DNA of 64,000 bases from positions 1 to 64,000 of the forward strand of contig NZ_JRGL01000021.1 in NCBI RefSeq assembly GCF_000764655.1, written 5' to 3'. The stretch's first letter is position 1; every line of letters starts with the position of its first letter. The stretch is from Aeromonas aquatica. GTDB taxonomy: Bacteria; Pseudomonadota; Gammaproteobacteria; Enterobacterales; Aeromonadaceae. Of the stretch, positions 25,723-33,807 are shown one piece after another. The notes below the pieces were generated by a model. The model did not search any database, was not told the origin of the DNA, and saw only the letters and a list, made by a program, of their open reading frames with translations. Both the position numbers and the translations under genes were made by a program.

Positions 25723-26611
25723 GCTGGTTCCCCTTGTTCACATAGCTTCTTTTCAGCAGCCACTGGTTGGCGGCTGTGACGACCCCCAGCAGCACCATCA
25801 GGATCACCGCCAGCGCCGCCGCCAGGTTCGGTTCGAGGAAGATGTCGCCGGAGACCAGGCTGGCCACTCGTATGGTCACCAGGTTGAAGTTGCCGGTGGT
25901 GAGGGCGTAGGCGGAGGCATAGGCGCCTACCGCATTGGCAAACAGGATGATCAGGGTGCCGAGCAGGGCAGGGGTAAGCACCGGCAGCGCCACGTGCCAT
26001 ACATATTGCCGCTTGCTGGCGCCGAGCAGGGCGGCGGCCTGGGGCCAGTCATCCTGCAGGGCATCGAAGGCCGGGTAGAGCAGCAGCAGGGCCAGCGGTA
26101 TCTGGAAGTAGGTGTAGATGAGGATGAGGCCGCTGCCCGAGTAGAGGTTGAAGCCGTCGATCCAGCCCCAGGATTTCAGCAGCAGGGTGATGGCGCCGTT
26201 GATGCCGAGCACGATGATGAAGGCGAAGGCCAGCGGCACGCCGCTGAAGTTGCTGGTCATGGTGACAAACGCCAGCAGCAGGCGCTTGATCCCCTCGCCG
26301 CTATGACGCAGGGCCGCCGCCCCCAGGGTGCCGATGGCGAGCCCCGCCAGGCTGGCGATGCCGGCGATGCGAAACGAGTTGCCAAACGACTGCAGGTAGA
26401 AGGGGGAGCTCAGGATCTCCCGGTAATGGGCCAGTCCCCAGCCGTCTGGCGTCTGGAAGCTGCCCACCAGCACCCACACCATGGGGGCGAGCTGGAACAG
26501 TATCATCAGCAGGGCGAAGGGCAGCAGCACCAGGGCGGGCAGCCAGTGGCGGCGGGTGCGGCCCTGGTGTGCGTCTTGTGTTGTCAGGGTGTCAGTGGCG
26601 GCGGGCATCAT
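25715..26611 (-). CDS. ABC permease subunit (PhnU-like)
   Basis: The 298-residue partner permease has six or seven membrane segments and an EAA loop (PQAAALLGASKRQYVWHVALPVLTPALLG). The start at 26611 (MMPAATDT) overlaps the stop of the phosphodiesterase-like gene as ATGA, which indicates coupling; the much longer open frame upstream is a shadow of that gene. Together with the 24946 permease it forms the membrane channel. Confidence 0.87.
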   Translation of the reverse strand: MMPAATDTLTTQDAHQGRTRRHWLPALVLLPFALLMILFQLAPMVWVLVGSFQTPDGWGLAHYREILSSPFYLQSFGNSFRIAGIASLAGLAIGTLGAAALRHSGEGIKRLLLAFVTMTSNFSGVPLAFAFIIVLGINGAITLLLKSWGWIDGFNLYSGSGLILIYTYFQIPLALLLLYPAFDALQDDWPQAAALLGASKRQYVWHVALPVLTPALLGTLIILFANAVGAYASAYALTTGNFNLVTIRVASLVSGDIFLEPNLAAALAVILMVLLGVVTAANQWLLKRSYVNKGNQHA

Positions 26612-27444
26612 CAGTGCACCTCCCGCTGGTGGCTCGCCTTGAGCAGTTGGGGGCCGCTCGGCTTGTCGTGGGGCACCCCGAGCAGGTCCGCCATCAGGGC
26701 ACAGAGCTGGGTCTGTTGCAGTGCGGGACCGGCCGGCCACTGGGTCACGAAGGCTTCCCCAAACAGCCAGAGCGGCACGCCGCGCTCTTCGGGCAGGGTG
26801 CCACCGTGGCTGAGATCCTCGTTCATGCCGTGATCCGCGGTAATAAGCACCTGATAGCCCTCTCCTAGCCACTGGGGCAGCAGATCTGCCAGCAGGCTGT
26901 CCATGCGCCGTGCCTGATTGCGGTACTGGCGGGAATCCAGCCCGAAGCGATGGCCCGCGTCGTCCACCCCCATGGGATGGATCAGCAGGAAGTCGGGGTC
27001 GTACTGGCTGCGCAGCCATTCGCCGTCCAACAGCAGATGGCTGTCGGGGTAGCCGTCGTCCCAGTAGAAGCAGCCGTGCTGGATCGGCAGTTGCTCGTCA
27101 TGGGTGAAGCGATCCCGCAGCGGTTGCCAGGGGCTCTGGTTGTAGAGCTCGCTGACCCAGTGATAGGCCGCAGCGGCGGTGCCTTTGCCGGCGGCGCGGG
27201 CGAGATGGAAGATGGAGTCGTGTTGACTGAGGCGGCTGACACCGTTGTGGGTGATGCCGCTCGCCACGGGCGGCACGCCGGTCAGGATGCACTCGTAGAG
27301 CGGCCGGGAGAGGGAGGGCAGGGCGCACGTCAGGGTCGTGTAGAGCCCGCGCTCTGCCTCCACCATGCCAGCGAGGTAGCCCATGGTGTGGGCTACCTCG
27401 GCAGACAGGCCATCCACAAGTACCACTATCACCTTGTGTTGCAC
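26611..27444 (-). CDS. Alkaline-phosphatase-superfamily hydrolase in the phosphonate operon
   Basis: The 277-residue enzyme begins with a metal-binding core (VIVVLVDGLS, Asp11). HPMGVDDAGHRFG and TADHGMNEDLSHGG supply the other metal ligands, as in nucleotide pyrophosphatase/phosphodiesterase and phosphonoacetate hydrolase (PhnA) enzymes. No signal peptide is visible, so it should act in the cytoplasm on the imported compound. Its place inside the ABC operon, between the binding-protein and permease genes, supports organophosphate or phosphonate processing. The exact substrate is not known. Confidence 0.85.
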   Translation of the reverse strand: MQHKVIVVLVDGLSAEVAHTMGYLAGMVEAERGLYTTLTCALPSLSRPLYECILTGVPPVASGITHNGVSRLSQHDSIFHLARAAGKGTAAAAYHWVSELYNQSPWQPLRDRFTHDEQLPIQHGCFYWDDGYPDSHLLLDGEWLRSQYDPDFLLIHPMGVDDAGHRFGLDSRQYRNQARRMDSLLADLLPQWLGEGYQVLITADHGMNEDLSHGGTLPEERGVPLWLFGEAFVTQWPAGPALQQTQLCALMADLLGVPHDKPSGPQLLKASHQREVH

Positions 27445-27453
27445 AGGCTGTCC

Positions 27454-28503
27454 TTATTGCATGTTGATCATGACGGTTTCCTGCCACTGGCGCGGCAGGG
27501 CCTTGGAGCTCTGCTCCCAGGCGGCGTGATCCTGCACCGGCTTGGCGTTGGCGTATTGCTCCGCCGGCAGCAGCTTGGCCTTGACGTCATCCGGCAGGGT
27601 GACGTTGCCGCGGATGGGGCGGGCATAGCCACGAGCCAGGTTGATTTGCCCTGCGTCCGAGAGGATGTATTCCCGCGCCAGCTTGGCGGCGTTGGGGTTC
27701 TTGGCCCACTTGTTGATGATGGTGGTGTAGCCGGCGATGACGGAGCCGTCGCTCGGGATCACCACATCAAACTTCTTGGGATCGATCTGGTCGCGGTAGT
27801 TGAGGGCGTTGAAGTCCCACAGCACGCCCACCTCCACCTCACCCTTCTCGATGTTGGCTATGGTCGGGTCGTTCAGCGACAGGCGGCCCTGCTTGGCCAG
27901 CTGGCCGAACAGCTCCAGCGCGGGTTTGAGATCCTTTTCGCTGCCGCCGGTGGCATAGGCCGCCGCCAGCACGCCGTTGTTGGCCTGGGAGGCGACCCCC
28001 ACGTCTCCCAGGGTCACCTTGTAGTCACCGCCGAGCAGGGACTGCCAGCTGGTGGGGGCGGCCTTGACCAGATCCTTGTTGATCAGGAAGGCGATGGTGC
28101 CGGTATAGGCCAGCATCCAGTGGCCGTCCGCGTCCTTGGCCCAGTTCGGAATGTCCGCCCAGGTGGAGGGTTTGTAGGGCTGGGTGACCCCCTGCTTGAC
28201 CGCGACCGGGCCGAAGGCGCCACCCACGTCGCCGATGTCGGCGGTGGCATTGCTCTTCTCGGCGGCAAACTTGGCGATCTCCTGGGCCGAGCTCATGTCG
28301 GTGTCCTGGTGCTTGATGCCATAGACACTGCCGATCTGCTGCCAGGTGTCCTTCCAGTTGGCCCAGCTGTCGGGCATGCCGATGCTGTTGAGCTGGCCTT
28401 CACCGCGGGCGGCTTTTTCCAGATCCGCGATATTGTCGGCGGCAAACAGCGGTTGACTGATGGCCGCCAGGGCCAGTGCACTTGCGATCACGCTTTTCAT
28501 CAT
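27454..28503 (-). CDS. Periplasmic binding protein of the phosphonate-type ABC transporter (PhnS-like)
   Basis: This 349-residue solute-binding protein has a signal peptide with cleavage after LFA near residue 21. The mature domain (DNIADLEKAARGEGQLNSIGMPDSWANWKDTW) is of the iron/2-aminoethylphosphonate/polyamine-binding type. It is the first gene of the operon, which runs binding protein, hydrolase, two permeases, ATPase and probably the HAD phosphatase. It is divergent from the PhnR-like regulator gene. The ligand is inferred to be 2-aminoethylphosphonate or a related phospho-organic compound. Confidence 0.86.
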   Translation of the reverse strand: MMKSVIASALALAAISQPLFAADNIADLEKAARGEGQLNSIGMPDSWANWKDTWQQIGSVYGIKHQDTDMSSAQEIAKFAAEKSNATADIGDVGGAFGPVAVKQGVTQPYKPSTWADIPNWAKDADGHWMLAYTGTIAFLINKDLVKAAPTSWQSLLGGDYKVTLGDVGVASQANNGVLAAAYATGGSEKDLKPALELFGQLAKQGRLSLNDPTIANIEKGEVEVGVLWDFNALNYRDQIDPKKFDVVIPSDGSVIAGYTTIINKWAKNPNAAKLAREYILSDAGQINLARGYARPIRGNVTLPDDVKAKLLPAEQYANAKPVQDHAAWEQSSKALPRQWQETVMINMQ

Positions 28504-28532
28504 CCCATCCCTCTGGACTAGGTCAGTTAAGG

Positions 28533-28712
28533 TTCGAGAGGGATGCTAGAGGGGAAATATGACGGTGGCGGGGCATTTGAATGGCAGTTTGATGACAAAT
28601 GAGACCCGCGGCCTCTCGAAGGGCAGAGCTGCTTCAAGGTGTGGATAGGGCGGTGGCGGGCGCGTGTGTAGATAGCCGCTTGAAGACTGATGAGCCTGTC
28701 ACCTGGCTGTCA
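28533..28712. promoter_or_regulatory. Control region between phn-type operon and its GntR regulator
   Basis: Three symmetric features lie in the divergent gap: TTCGAGAGG (28533-28541) with its exact complement CCTCTCGAA (28612-28620), CATTTG (28574-28579) with CAAATG (28596-28601), and two direct CTGTCA copies (28696 and 28707) 11 bp apart. One of these is probably the operator of the PhnR-like regulator; which one cannot be decided by eye. Confidence 0.4.
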
Positions 28713-28763
28713 TCCCGCCGGGTTACAACTCATGGCCGAGAGCCGCTGGTCTACTCCAGCCGA

Positions 28764-29597
28764 ATGACTAACAGGGATGTGACAGTGAGAGAGCCGCGAC
28801 TGAGCGAGCAGGTGGTGGCCGATGGCCGAACCCCCTCCAAGAGTGAACAGATCTGCCAGACCCTGCGCCGCTATATCGGCAGCGGCCAGCTGGGGGCGGG
28901 GCAGCAGCTGCCCGCCGAGCGTGCCCTGAGCGAGCGTTTCGCCACCACCCGCATCACCGTCAAGGAGGCGCTGTCCAGCCTGGAAGCGGACGGTCTCATC
29001 TACAGAGCCGAGCGGCGCGGCTGGTTCGTGGCGCCCCCAAGGCTCACCTATGATCCCGCCATCCACACCCACTTCCACCAGTGGATCGGCGAGCAGCAGC
29101 GGGTGGCCGAGACCCGGGTGCTGGCCCACGGTGGCGCCCTGGCCAGCAGCGAGCTGTGCCGCTGGATGGGGCTGGCCCCCTTCACCCCGCTCTACGAGAT
29201 CCGCCGTCAGCGGCTGATCGACGGTCGCCCCGTGTTGCACGTCAGCCATCATCTGCTGGCGAGCCGTTTCCCCGACATCGCCAGCGCCCCCCTGGCGAGC
29301 TCCCTCACCGAGCTCTATCAGCAGCGCTATGGCATAGGCCAAGGCGGCGCCAGTCTGGAGATCACCCCCTCGGCGGCGCGAGGCCCCATCGCCCGCGCCC
29401 TCAACCTGGCACCGGGGAGCGCGGTGCTGCGACTGGTGCGGGTCAACTATGACGAGCAGGGGAGTCTGGTGGACTGCGACATCGAGCACTGGCGGCCGGA
29501 TGCGATCCGCATCTGCCTGGACACCCGGGCGCTCCTGCCCCCGTTGGGGACGAGAGCGGGAGCGCCAGTGGAGAGTCAGGGGAAGATCCGGGCATGA
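28764..29597 (+). CDS. GntR/UTRA transcriptional regulator, PhnR-like
   Basis: Residues about 20-90 form a GntR winged helix (QLPAERALSERFATTRITVKEALSSLEADGLIYRAERRGWFV), and about 100-255 a UTRA effector domain. The stretch AERRGWFVAPPRLTYDP-x5-HFHQW resembles Salmonella PhnR, regulator of 2-aminoethylphosphonate use, and the final DCDIEHWRPDAIRI also matches that group. It is divergent from the ABC operon. The ATG at 28764 lacks a clear ribosome site; a GTG a few codons downstream is an alternative. Confidence 0.85.
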   Translation: MTNRDVTVREPRLSEQVVADGRTPSKSEQICQTLRRYIGSGQLGAGQQLPAERALSERFATTRITVKEALSSLEADGLIYRAERRGWFVAPPRLTYDPAIHTHFHQWIGEQQRVAETRVLAHGGALASSELCRWMGLAPFTPLYEIRRQRLIDGRPVLHVSHHLLASRFPDIASAPLASSLTELYQQRYGIGQGGASLEITPSAARGPIARALNLAPGSAVLRLVRVNYDEQGSLVDCDIEHWRPDAIRICLDTRALLPPLGTRAGAPVESQGKIRA

Positions 29598-29668
29598 GGA
29601 AGGGGATCCTGTCCTGATGGGGGCAAGGATCCTGTACAGAGAGAGGATCCTCGCGCCCGGCCAGGGGA

Positions 29669-30433
29669 TCAGTTGTCGATATTGGGGATCAGATCGTCGA
29701 AGCTCTGGTAGCCGCAGTCCGCCAGTTGCAGGGACATGGTGTAGGTCTTGGTGTGCTCCCGCTGGCCGATGGCGGGGCGGTTCAGTTTGAGCTCCTGATG
29801 CCAGTACTCCTTCATCCGATCGATCAGCGCCATGGCCTCGGTCTCGTCCAGATGGAGCTGACAGAGCGCCATGTAGTTGTTGGACTTGTGCATGTTCTCC
29901 ACCAGATAGTCCCCCAGCACCGCCATGGCCTGGCGCGCCTGCTGGCGGGCGAAGCGGCTGTGCTGCTCGAAGCTGATGCGCTCGCTGATGAGAAAGTGGT
30001 AGCTGTTGTCGAGGCCGAGCTGCAGTATGCCGAGCCGCTCCAGCTTGCGCAGGTAGAGGTAGCAGGACGCATCGGTCAGGCCGTACTCCCGCTTCAGATC
30101 CACCAGGGCCTTGTCGCGCCAGAAGATGTTGGCGAGGAAGGCGTAGAGGCCAGGCTCCTTGTGGAATGCCTCGTCCTGCTCCTGGGTGAAGACGGCGCGC
30201 CGGCTCTGGGCATCCTGGGTGCGATCCAGCAGCTCCTCGAACGACAGGCCCACCAGGTGGCAGAGCTCCAGCAGGGTATCGAACGGCAGGGAAGACTTGT
30301 TCATCATCCGCTTGATGGTGGCGATGGAGACGCCCATGGCCTCCGCCAGGGTCTGGTAGCGGATCCCCTTGTCGGTCAGGGCCTTCTTCAGGGTGTCGAG
30401 AATCTGGTTGGCCAGGGTCTGGCTGTAGGTCAT
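29669..30433 (-). CDS. XRE-type helix-turn-helix regulator with long C-terminal domain
   Basis: The 254-residue protein has an N-terminal Cro/CI helix-turn-helix (residues about 18-70, with YQTLAEAMGVSIATIKRMMNKSSLPFDTLLELCHLVG). A C-terminal domain of about 170 residues, largely helical, follows and resembles no family I can name. A dyad upstream (30496-30526) could be its own operator. Neighbours on both sides are unrelated regulators, so the context gives no function. Confidence 0.75.
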   Translation of the reverse strand: MTYSQTLANQILDTLKKALTDKGIRYQTLAEAMGVSIATIKRMMNKSSLPFDTLLELCHLVGLSFEELLDRTQDAQSRRAVFTQEQDEAFHKEPGLYAFLANIFWRDKALVDLKREYGLTDASCYLYLRKLERLGILQLGLDNSYHFLISERISFEQHSRFARQQARQAMAVLGDYLVENMHKSNNYMALCQLHLDETEAMALIDRMKEYWHQELKLNRPAIGQREHTKTYTMSLQLADCGYQSFDDLIPNIDN

Positions 30434-30871
30434 GCAACTAATCCTTTATCTGCATTTTGTGTCGTGTCAGAGAGTGAGTTCTTTTTTTGTTTTGGGCTCA
30501 AGTTTTGACACCTGTCTAGCTTGAGCAAGATAAACCCGCCGGCAGAGACCGGCGTGGCCCGACCAGGAAGGAGGCCGGTGGCAGATAATGACACCTTGCG
30601 GTGCATATCCTTCAACCTTTCAACATTTTGCTGGTGATGCACGGCACATCGCACATAATCCGAACCGGATCGGATTCGCGGCCCCTGGGGCCTGGAAAAC
30701 GATTGTTTGCTTCCAAATTAAGGGTTTTTAAACCGCAAGGTTTTTTTTCTTTCCTGGCATTGAGCGGAACTCGCGAGAGATCCGCTTTTTCTTTTCTCCA
30801 AATCTGAGCCCGCCGTCAAGGCTGAGGCGCATCTTTCGATACTTCTCGCTGTCGGCCCTCAGTCGGCGGCC
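30434..30871. other. 438-bp intergenic region with two dyads
   Basis: No convincing gene is seen here. GCTCAAG (30496-30502) with CTTGAGC (30520-30526) is a 7-bp dyad 63 bases upstream of the XRE start and may be an autoregulatory site. CGCCGG-CAGAGA-CCGGCG (30537-30554) is a compact hairpin. The part from 30660 to 30830 is richer in T runs and may hold the end of the upstream LysR transcript. Confidence 0.5.
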
Positions 30872-31786
30872 TCATTCCCCCTTGCAGGGGAACAGCTTGG
30901 GGATCTCCCGCACCAGCCAGCTCTTGGCCTTGCCCATGGTATCCCGTCGCCAGGCCAGCGCGACCTGGATCTGGTGCCGATATTCGGGCCCTATCACCTT
31001 GAGCCGTCCCGCCTTGATGTCCTCCTCGATCCAGCTCTGGGGCATGGTGCCGACGCCGATGCCCGCCAGCAGGGCATCGCGCTTCTCGCTCATGGTACTG
31101 ACGGTGAGGCGCGGCTGCTTGTCCAGCAGGCGGTAGGTGAGCACCGGCTTGCGCAGGGCGGTGTCGGCGATGGCGATGGCGCGGTAGCGGCGCAGGGTAT
31201 CGTCCGCCAGAGGCTCGGCCTCCTGGTGCAGCGGGTGATCCGGGTGGGCGACGTAGAGCATCACCTCCTCCTGCAACAGCTGATGCTTGATGCCGGTCAG
31301 GGTCAGATCGGGGTTGAGGGAGGAGATGAGCAGGTCGGCGCGGCCATCCTCCAGACACTCCCAGCTGCCCGCCAGCACCTCGGCGCGAAACCGCAGACGG
31401 GTGTCGGTGAGCTCGGCCAGCCGCTCCACCAGCGGGTAGAGCGCCTGCACCGGCACCAGGGCATCGACGGCCACCGTGATGTCGGTCTCCCAACCGCGGG
31501 CCAGCGCCCGGGTCTCGCCCACCAGATGCTCGGCGGCCTCCAGCAGCACCCGGCCCTGCTCCAGCAGCATGCGCCCGGCCGGGGTGAACTTGGTGCGATG
31601 GCCGCTGCGATCGAACAGCATGGCGTCCAGCTCGTCCTCCAGCTTCTGCACCGTGTAGCTCAGCGCCGAGGGCACCTTGCCGAGTTCATCGGCGGCCGCC
31701 GCGAAGCTGCCACGACGGTCGATGGCATCCAGCACCCGGATGGCTTCCAGGGTCAGCGCCCGTTCCTTGTTGGTCTCCTTGGCCAT
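30872..31786 (-). CDS. LysR-family regulator, YhaJ-like
   Basis: The 304-residue regulator has an N-terminal helix-turn-helix (RRGSFAAAADELGKVPSALSYTVQKLEDEL) and a LysR effector domain. It is divergent from genes for a small exported protein, a pirin and a DoxX protein. In E. coli yhaJ likewise neighbours a pirin (yhaK) and a DoxX-like gene (yqjF), so this looks like a conserved regulatory neighbourhood. E. coli YhaJ responds to dinitrotoluene-like aromatics; whether that holds here is unknown. Confidence 0.85.
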   Translation of the reverse strand: MAKETNKERALTLEAIRVLDAIDRRGSFAAAADELGKVPSALSYTVQKLEDELDAMLFDRSGHRTKFTPAGRMLLEQGRVLLEAAEHLVGETRALARGWETDITVAVDALVPVQALYPLVERLAELTDTRLRFRAEVLAGSWECLEDGRADLLISSLNPDLTLTGIKHQLLQEEVMLYVAHPDHPLHQEAEPLADDTLRRYRAIAIADTALRKPVLTYRLLDKQPRLTVSTMSEKRDALLAGIGVGTMPQSWIEEDIKAGRLKVIGPEYRHQIQVALAWRRDTMGKAKSWLVREIPKLFPCKGE

Positions 31787-32045
31787 ATCTACCCTTCAAT
31801 TTTTTTGAACATGTTTGCCAGATTATCTCGCTAACAACTTAGGGCAAGTGACCTTAATATTCAACCAACGCTTCGGCAGGAAGGCCGAGCGGCCAAATAA
31901 GCGATAGTTCAGGACTGTGACACCCAAGATGAGATGTCTGATGTCAGTAAAAGAACAACACTATATTTGAATAACCTCTTGCATGGATGCATTGATTCGG
32001 GCCGACCCGGCCTTGGCAATGACATATAAAACAAGAGAGTGAAAC

Positions 32046-32372
32046 ATGAAAAACGTAATCAAGATGCTGGCCGTTGCAGGCCTGATGACCGCCGGTGTAG
32101 CTCAGGCTGCCGTTCCCGCCAACTTCAGCGCCGCCCCTGGCGTGCTGGTGGTCAACTGGCAGGCGGACGCCGCCATCGACGGCAAGGCCAACCCCATGCT
32201 GGAGGTGCGTGACGAGTCCGGTGATGTGCTGGCATCCGTCCATGCGAACCTGACGGGCACCCAGCTGGTACAGATCCCGAGCCGCACCCAGGGCAACCTG
32301 ACGGTCAGCCTGGGCAACGAGAACAGCAGCTACCGCATCCCGTTCGGTCTGGGTGACGGTCGCCAGCGTTAA
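32046..32372 (+). CDS. Small exported protein of unknown function
   Basis: The 108-residue product has a clean signal peptide (MKNVIKMLAVAGLMTAGVAQA-AV). The mature part is beta-rich, with alternating hydrophobic residues (VLVVNWQADAAIDGK, QLVQIPSRTQGNLTVSLG) and no cysteine. It follows AAGAGAGTG upstream of the ATG. It is the first gene of the group divergent from the YhaJ-like regulator, with pirin 30 bases downstream. I do not recognise the family. Confidence 0.7.
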   Translation: MKNVIKMLAVAGLMTAGVAQAAVPANFSAAPGVLVVNWQADAAIDGKANPMLEVRDESGDVLASVHANLTGTQLVQIPSRTQGNLTVSLGNENSSYRIPFGLGDGRQR

Positions 32373-32402
32373 GCAACCCTATTGGTACCTGAGGAGCACA
32401 CC

Positions 32403-33089
32403 ATGATGAAATTGAGAGCCGCAGAAGCGCGAGGCAAGGCCAACTTTGGCTGGCTGGATGCACGTCACAGCTTCTCGTTCGGTCATTACTATGACCCGGA
32501 CTGGATGGGACACTCTGTCCTGCGGGTCATCAACCAGGATCTGGTGTCGCCGGGTGGCGGCTTTGCCACCCACCCTCACGCCAACATGGAGATCCTGACC
32601 TGCGTGCTGAAAGGCACCATAGAGCACAGGGACAGCCTCGGCCATGCCGAGCAGATCCCGGCGGGGGATTTCCAGCTGATGAGCGCAGGGTCCGGCATCC
32701 GGCACAGCGAGTACAACCCCTCGCAGACCGAACCGCTCTCCCTGTTGCAGATCTGGATCGAGCCGAACGAAGTCGGCACGACACCGGGCTATCAGCAGAA
32801 GAAGATTGAAAACCAGCCCGGACTGACGCTGGTGGCGTCACCGGATGGCGAGGGGGGATCCTTCAGGATCCGCCAGCAGGCGAAGGTATGGCGGTTGCTG
32901 CTCGCCGAGGGGGAGACCCTCGAATGGGCATTGCAAGGACGACACGGATACCTGCAATTGATTTCAGGGGAGCTGACTGGCAACGGTCTGGCTGCCCGAC
33001 CCGGCGATGGCCTGCTCAGTCGTGACGAGCAGCGCTGGTCGCTCAGGGCCTCCCAAGGGAGTGAGGCTCTGCTGTTTGATCTGCCCTGA
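32403..33089 (+). CDS. Pirin family protein (YhaK-like)
   Basis: The 228-residue cupin protein has the pirin N-terminal metal site FATHPHANMEILTCVLKGTIEHRDSLG and MSAGSGIRHSEYNP, giving the three-His, one-Glu iron ligand set. Pirins act as redox-sensing cofactors or quercetinases; E. coli YhaK is a redox-sensitive member. The start at 32403 follows GAGGAG. The gene lies in the LysR-linked cluster with the DoxX gene. Confidence 0.9.
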   Translation: MMKLRAAEARGKANFGWLDARHSFSFGHYYDPDWMGHSVLRVINQDLVSPGGGFATHPHANMEILTCVLKGTIEHRDSLGHAEQIPAGDFQLMSAGSGIRHSEYNPSQTEPLSLLQIWIEPNEVGTTPGYQQKKIENQPGLTLVASPDGEGGSFRIRQQAKVWRLLLAEGETLEWALQGRHGYLQLISGELTGNGLAARPGDGLLSRDEQRWSLRASQGSEALLFDLP

Positions 33090-33172
33090 TAAATAAATCT
33101 CGGCAAAATGAATGAGTTAACAATTCGGTCTTACACTATTAACGAGTTACTGGTAATCAAAGGAATCTGAAA

Positions 33173-33565
33173 ATGGAAAAGATGAAAGACGTGGCACTGC
33201 TGGTGGGTCGTGTATTGCTGGCGCTGATGTTCGTGATTGCAGGCTGGGGCAAGATCAGCGGCTATGCCGGTACCCAGGGTTACATGGAAGCCATGGGGGT
33301 GCCCGGCGCCATACTGCCGCTGGTGATCCTGCTGGAGCTGGGGGGTGGCCTCGCCATCATGCTGGGCCTGTTTACCCGTAGCATCGCCGTGTTGATGGGT
33401 GGTTTCACCCTGATGGCCGCCTTTATTTTCCACTATCAGCCTGCCGAGCAGATGCAGATGCTGATGTTCATGAAGAACCTCTCCATTGCCGGTGGCTTCC
33501 TGGCCCTGGCGGCGGCCGGTGCCGGTGCCTTCAGCCTGGACGCCCGTCTCGGCAAGAACTGGTAA
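33173..33565 (+). CDS. DoxX family membrane protein
   Basis: The 130-residue inner-membrane protein has four hydrophobic segments and the DoxX signature at the first (VALLVGRVLLALMFVIAGWGKISGYAG) followed by LLELGGGLAIMLGLFTR. Family members are linked to quinone or thiosulfate redox and to oxidative stress. It ends the cluster with pirin and is followed by a strong terminator. Confidence 0.88.
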   Translation: MEKMKDVALLVGRVLLALMFVIAGWGKISGYAGTQGYMEAMGVPGAILPLVILLELGGGLAIMLGLFTRSIAVLMGGFTLMAAFIFHYQPAEQMQMLMFMKNLSIAGGFLALAAAGAGAFSLDARLGKNW

Positions 33566-33598
33566 GTCTCTGCAAGTTTAAGTTTTCCAACGCCTTTT

Positions 33599-33626
33599 GG
33601 CCGGTGCAGCTGCACCGGCCTTTTTA
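33599..33626 (+). terminator. Terminator after DoxX gene
   Basis: A perfect 22-base palindrome centred on AGCT (33599-33620) is followed by five T residues. Confidence 0.88.
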
Positions 33627-33807
33627 TTGGCTGCCTTTTGCCGCCCTCACGCTCCGTCCTTGATGAGGCTGTGATCCCCGCCGACAAGCGCCTTTTGCAT
33701 CTTCCCCCCCGATCCCTGACAATCCCATTTCGTGCGACGTGACGGCGGTCATTGCTGTTTGCCCCCTCACCTCATCCCTTGCATCGTTGAATTGGCGGGA
33801 CTTGCCC

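Noticed and set aside
26950..28521. A 523-codon plus-strand frame opposite the phosphonate binding-protein and hydrolase genes
   Set aside because: It spans two real genes and their junction on the other strand and shows no protein-family signature.
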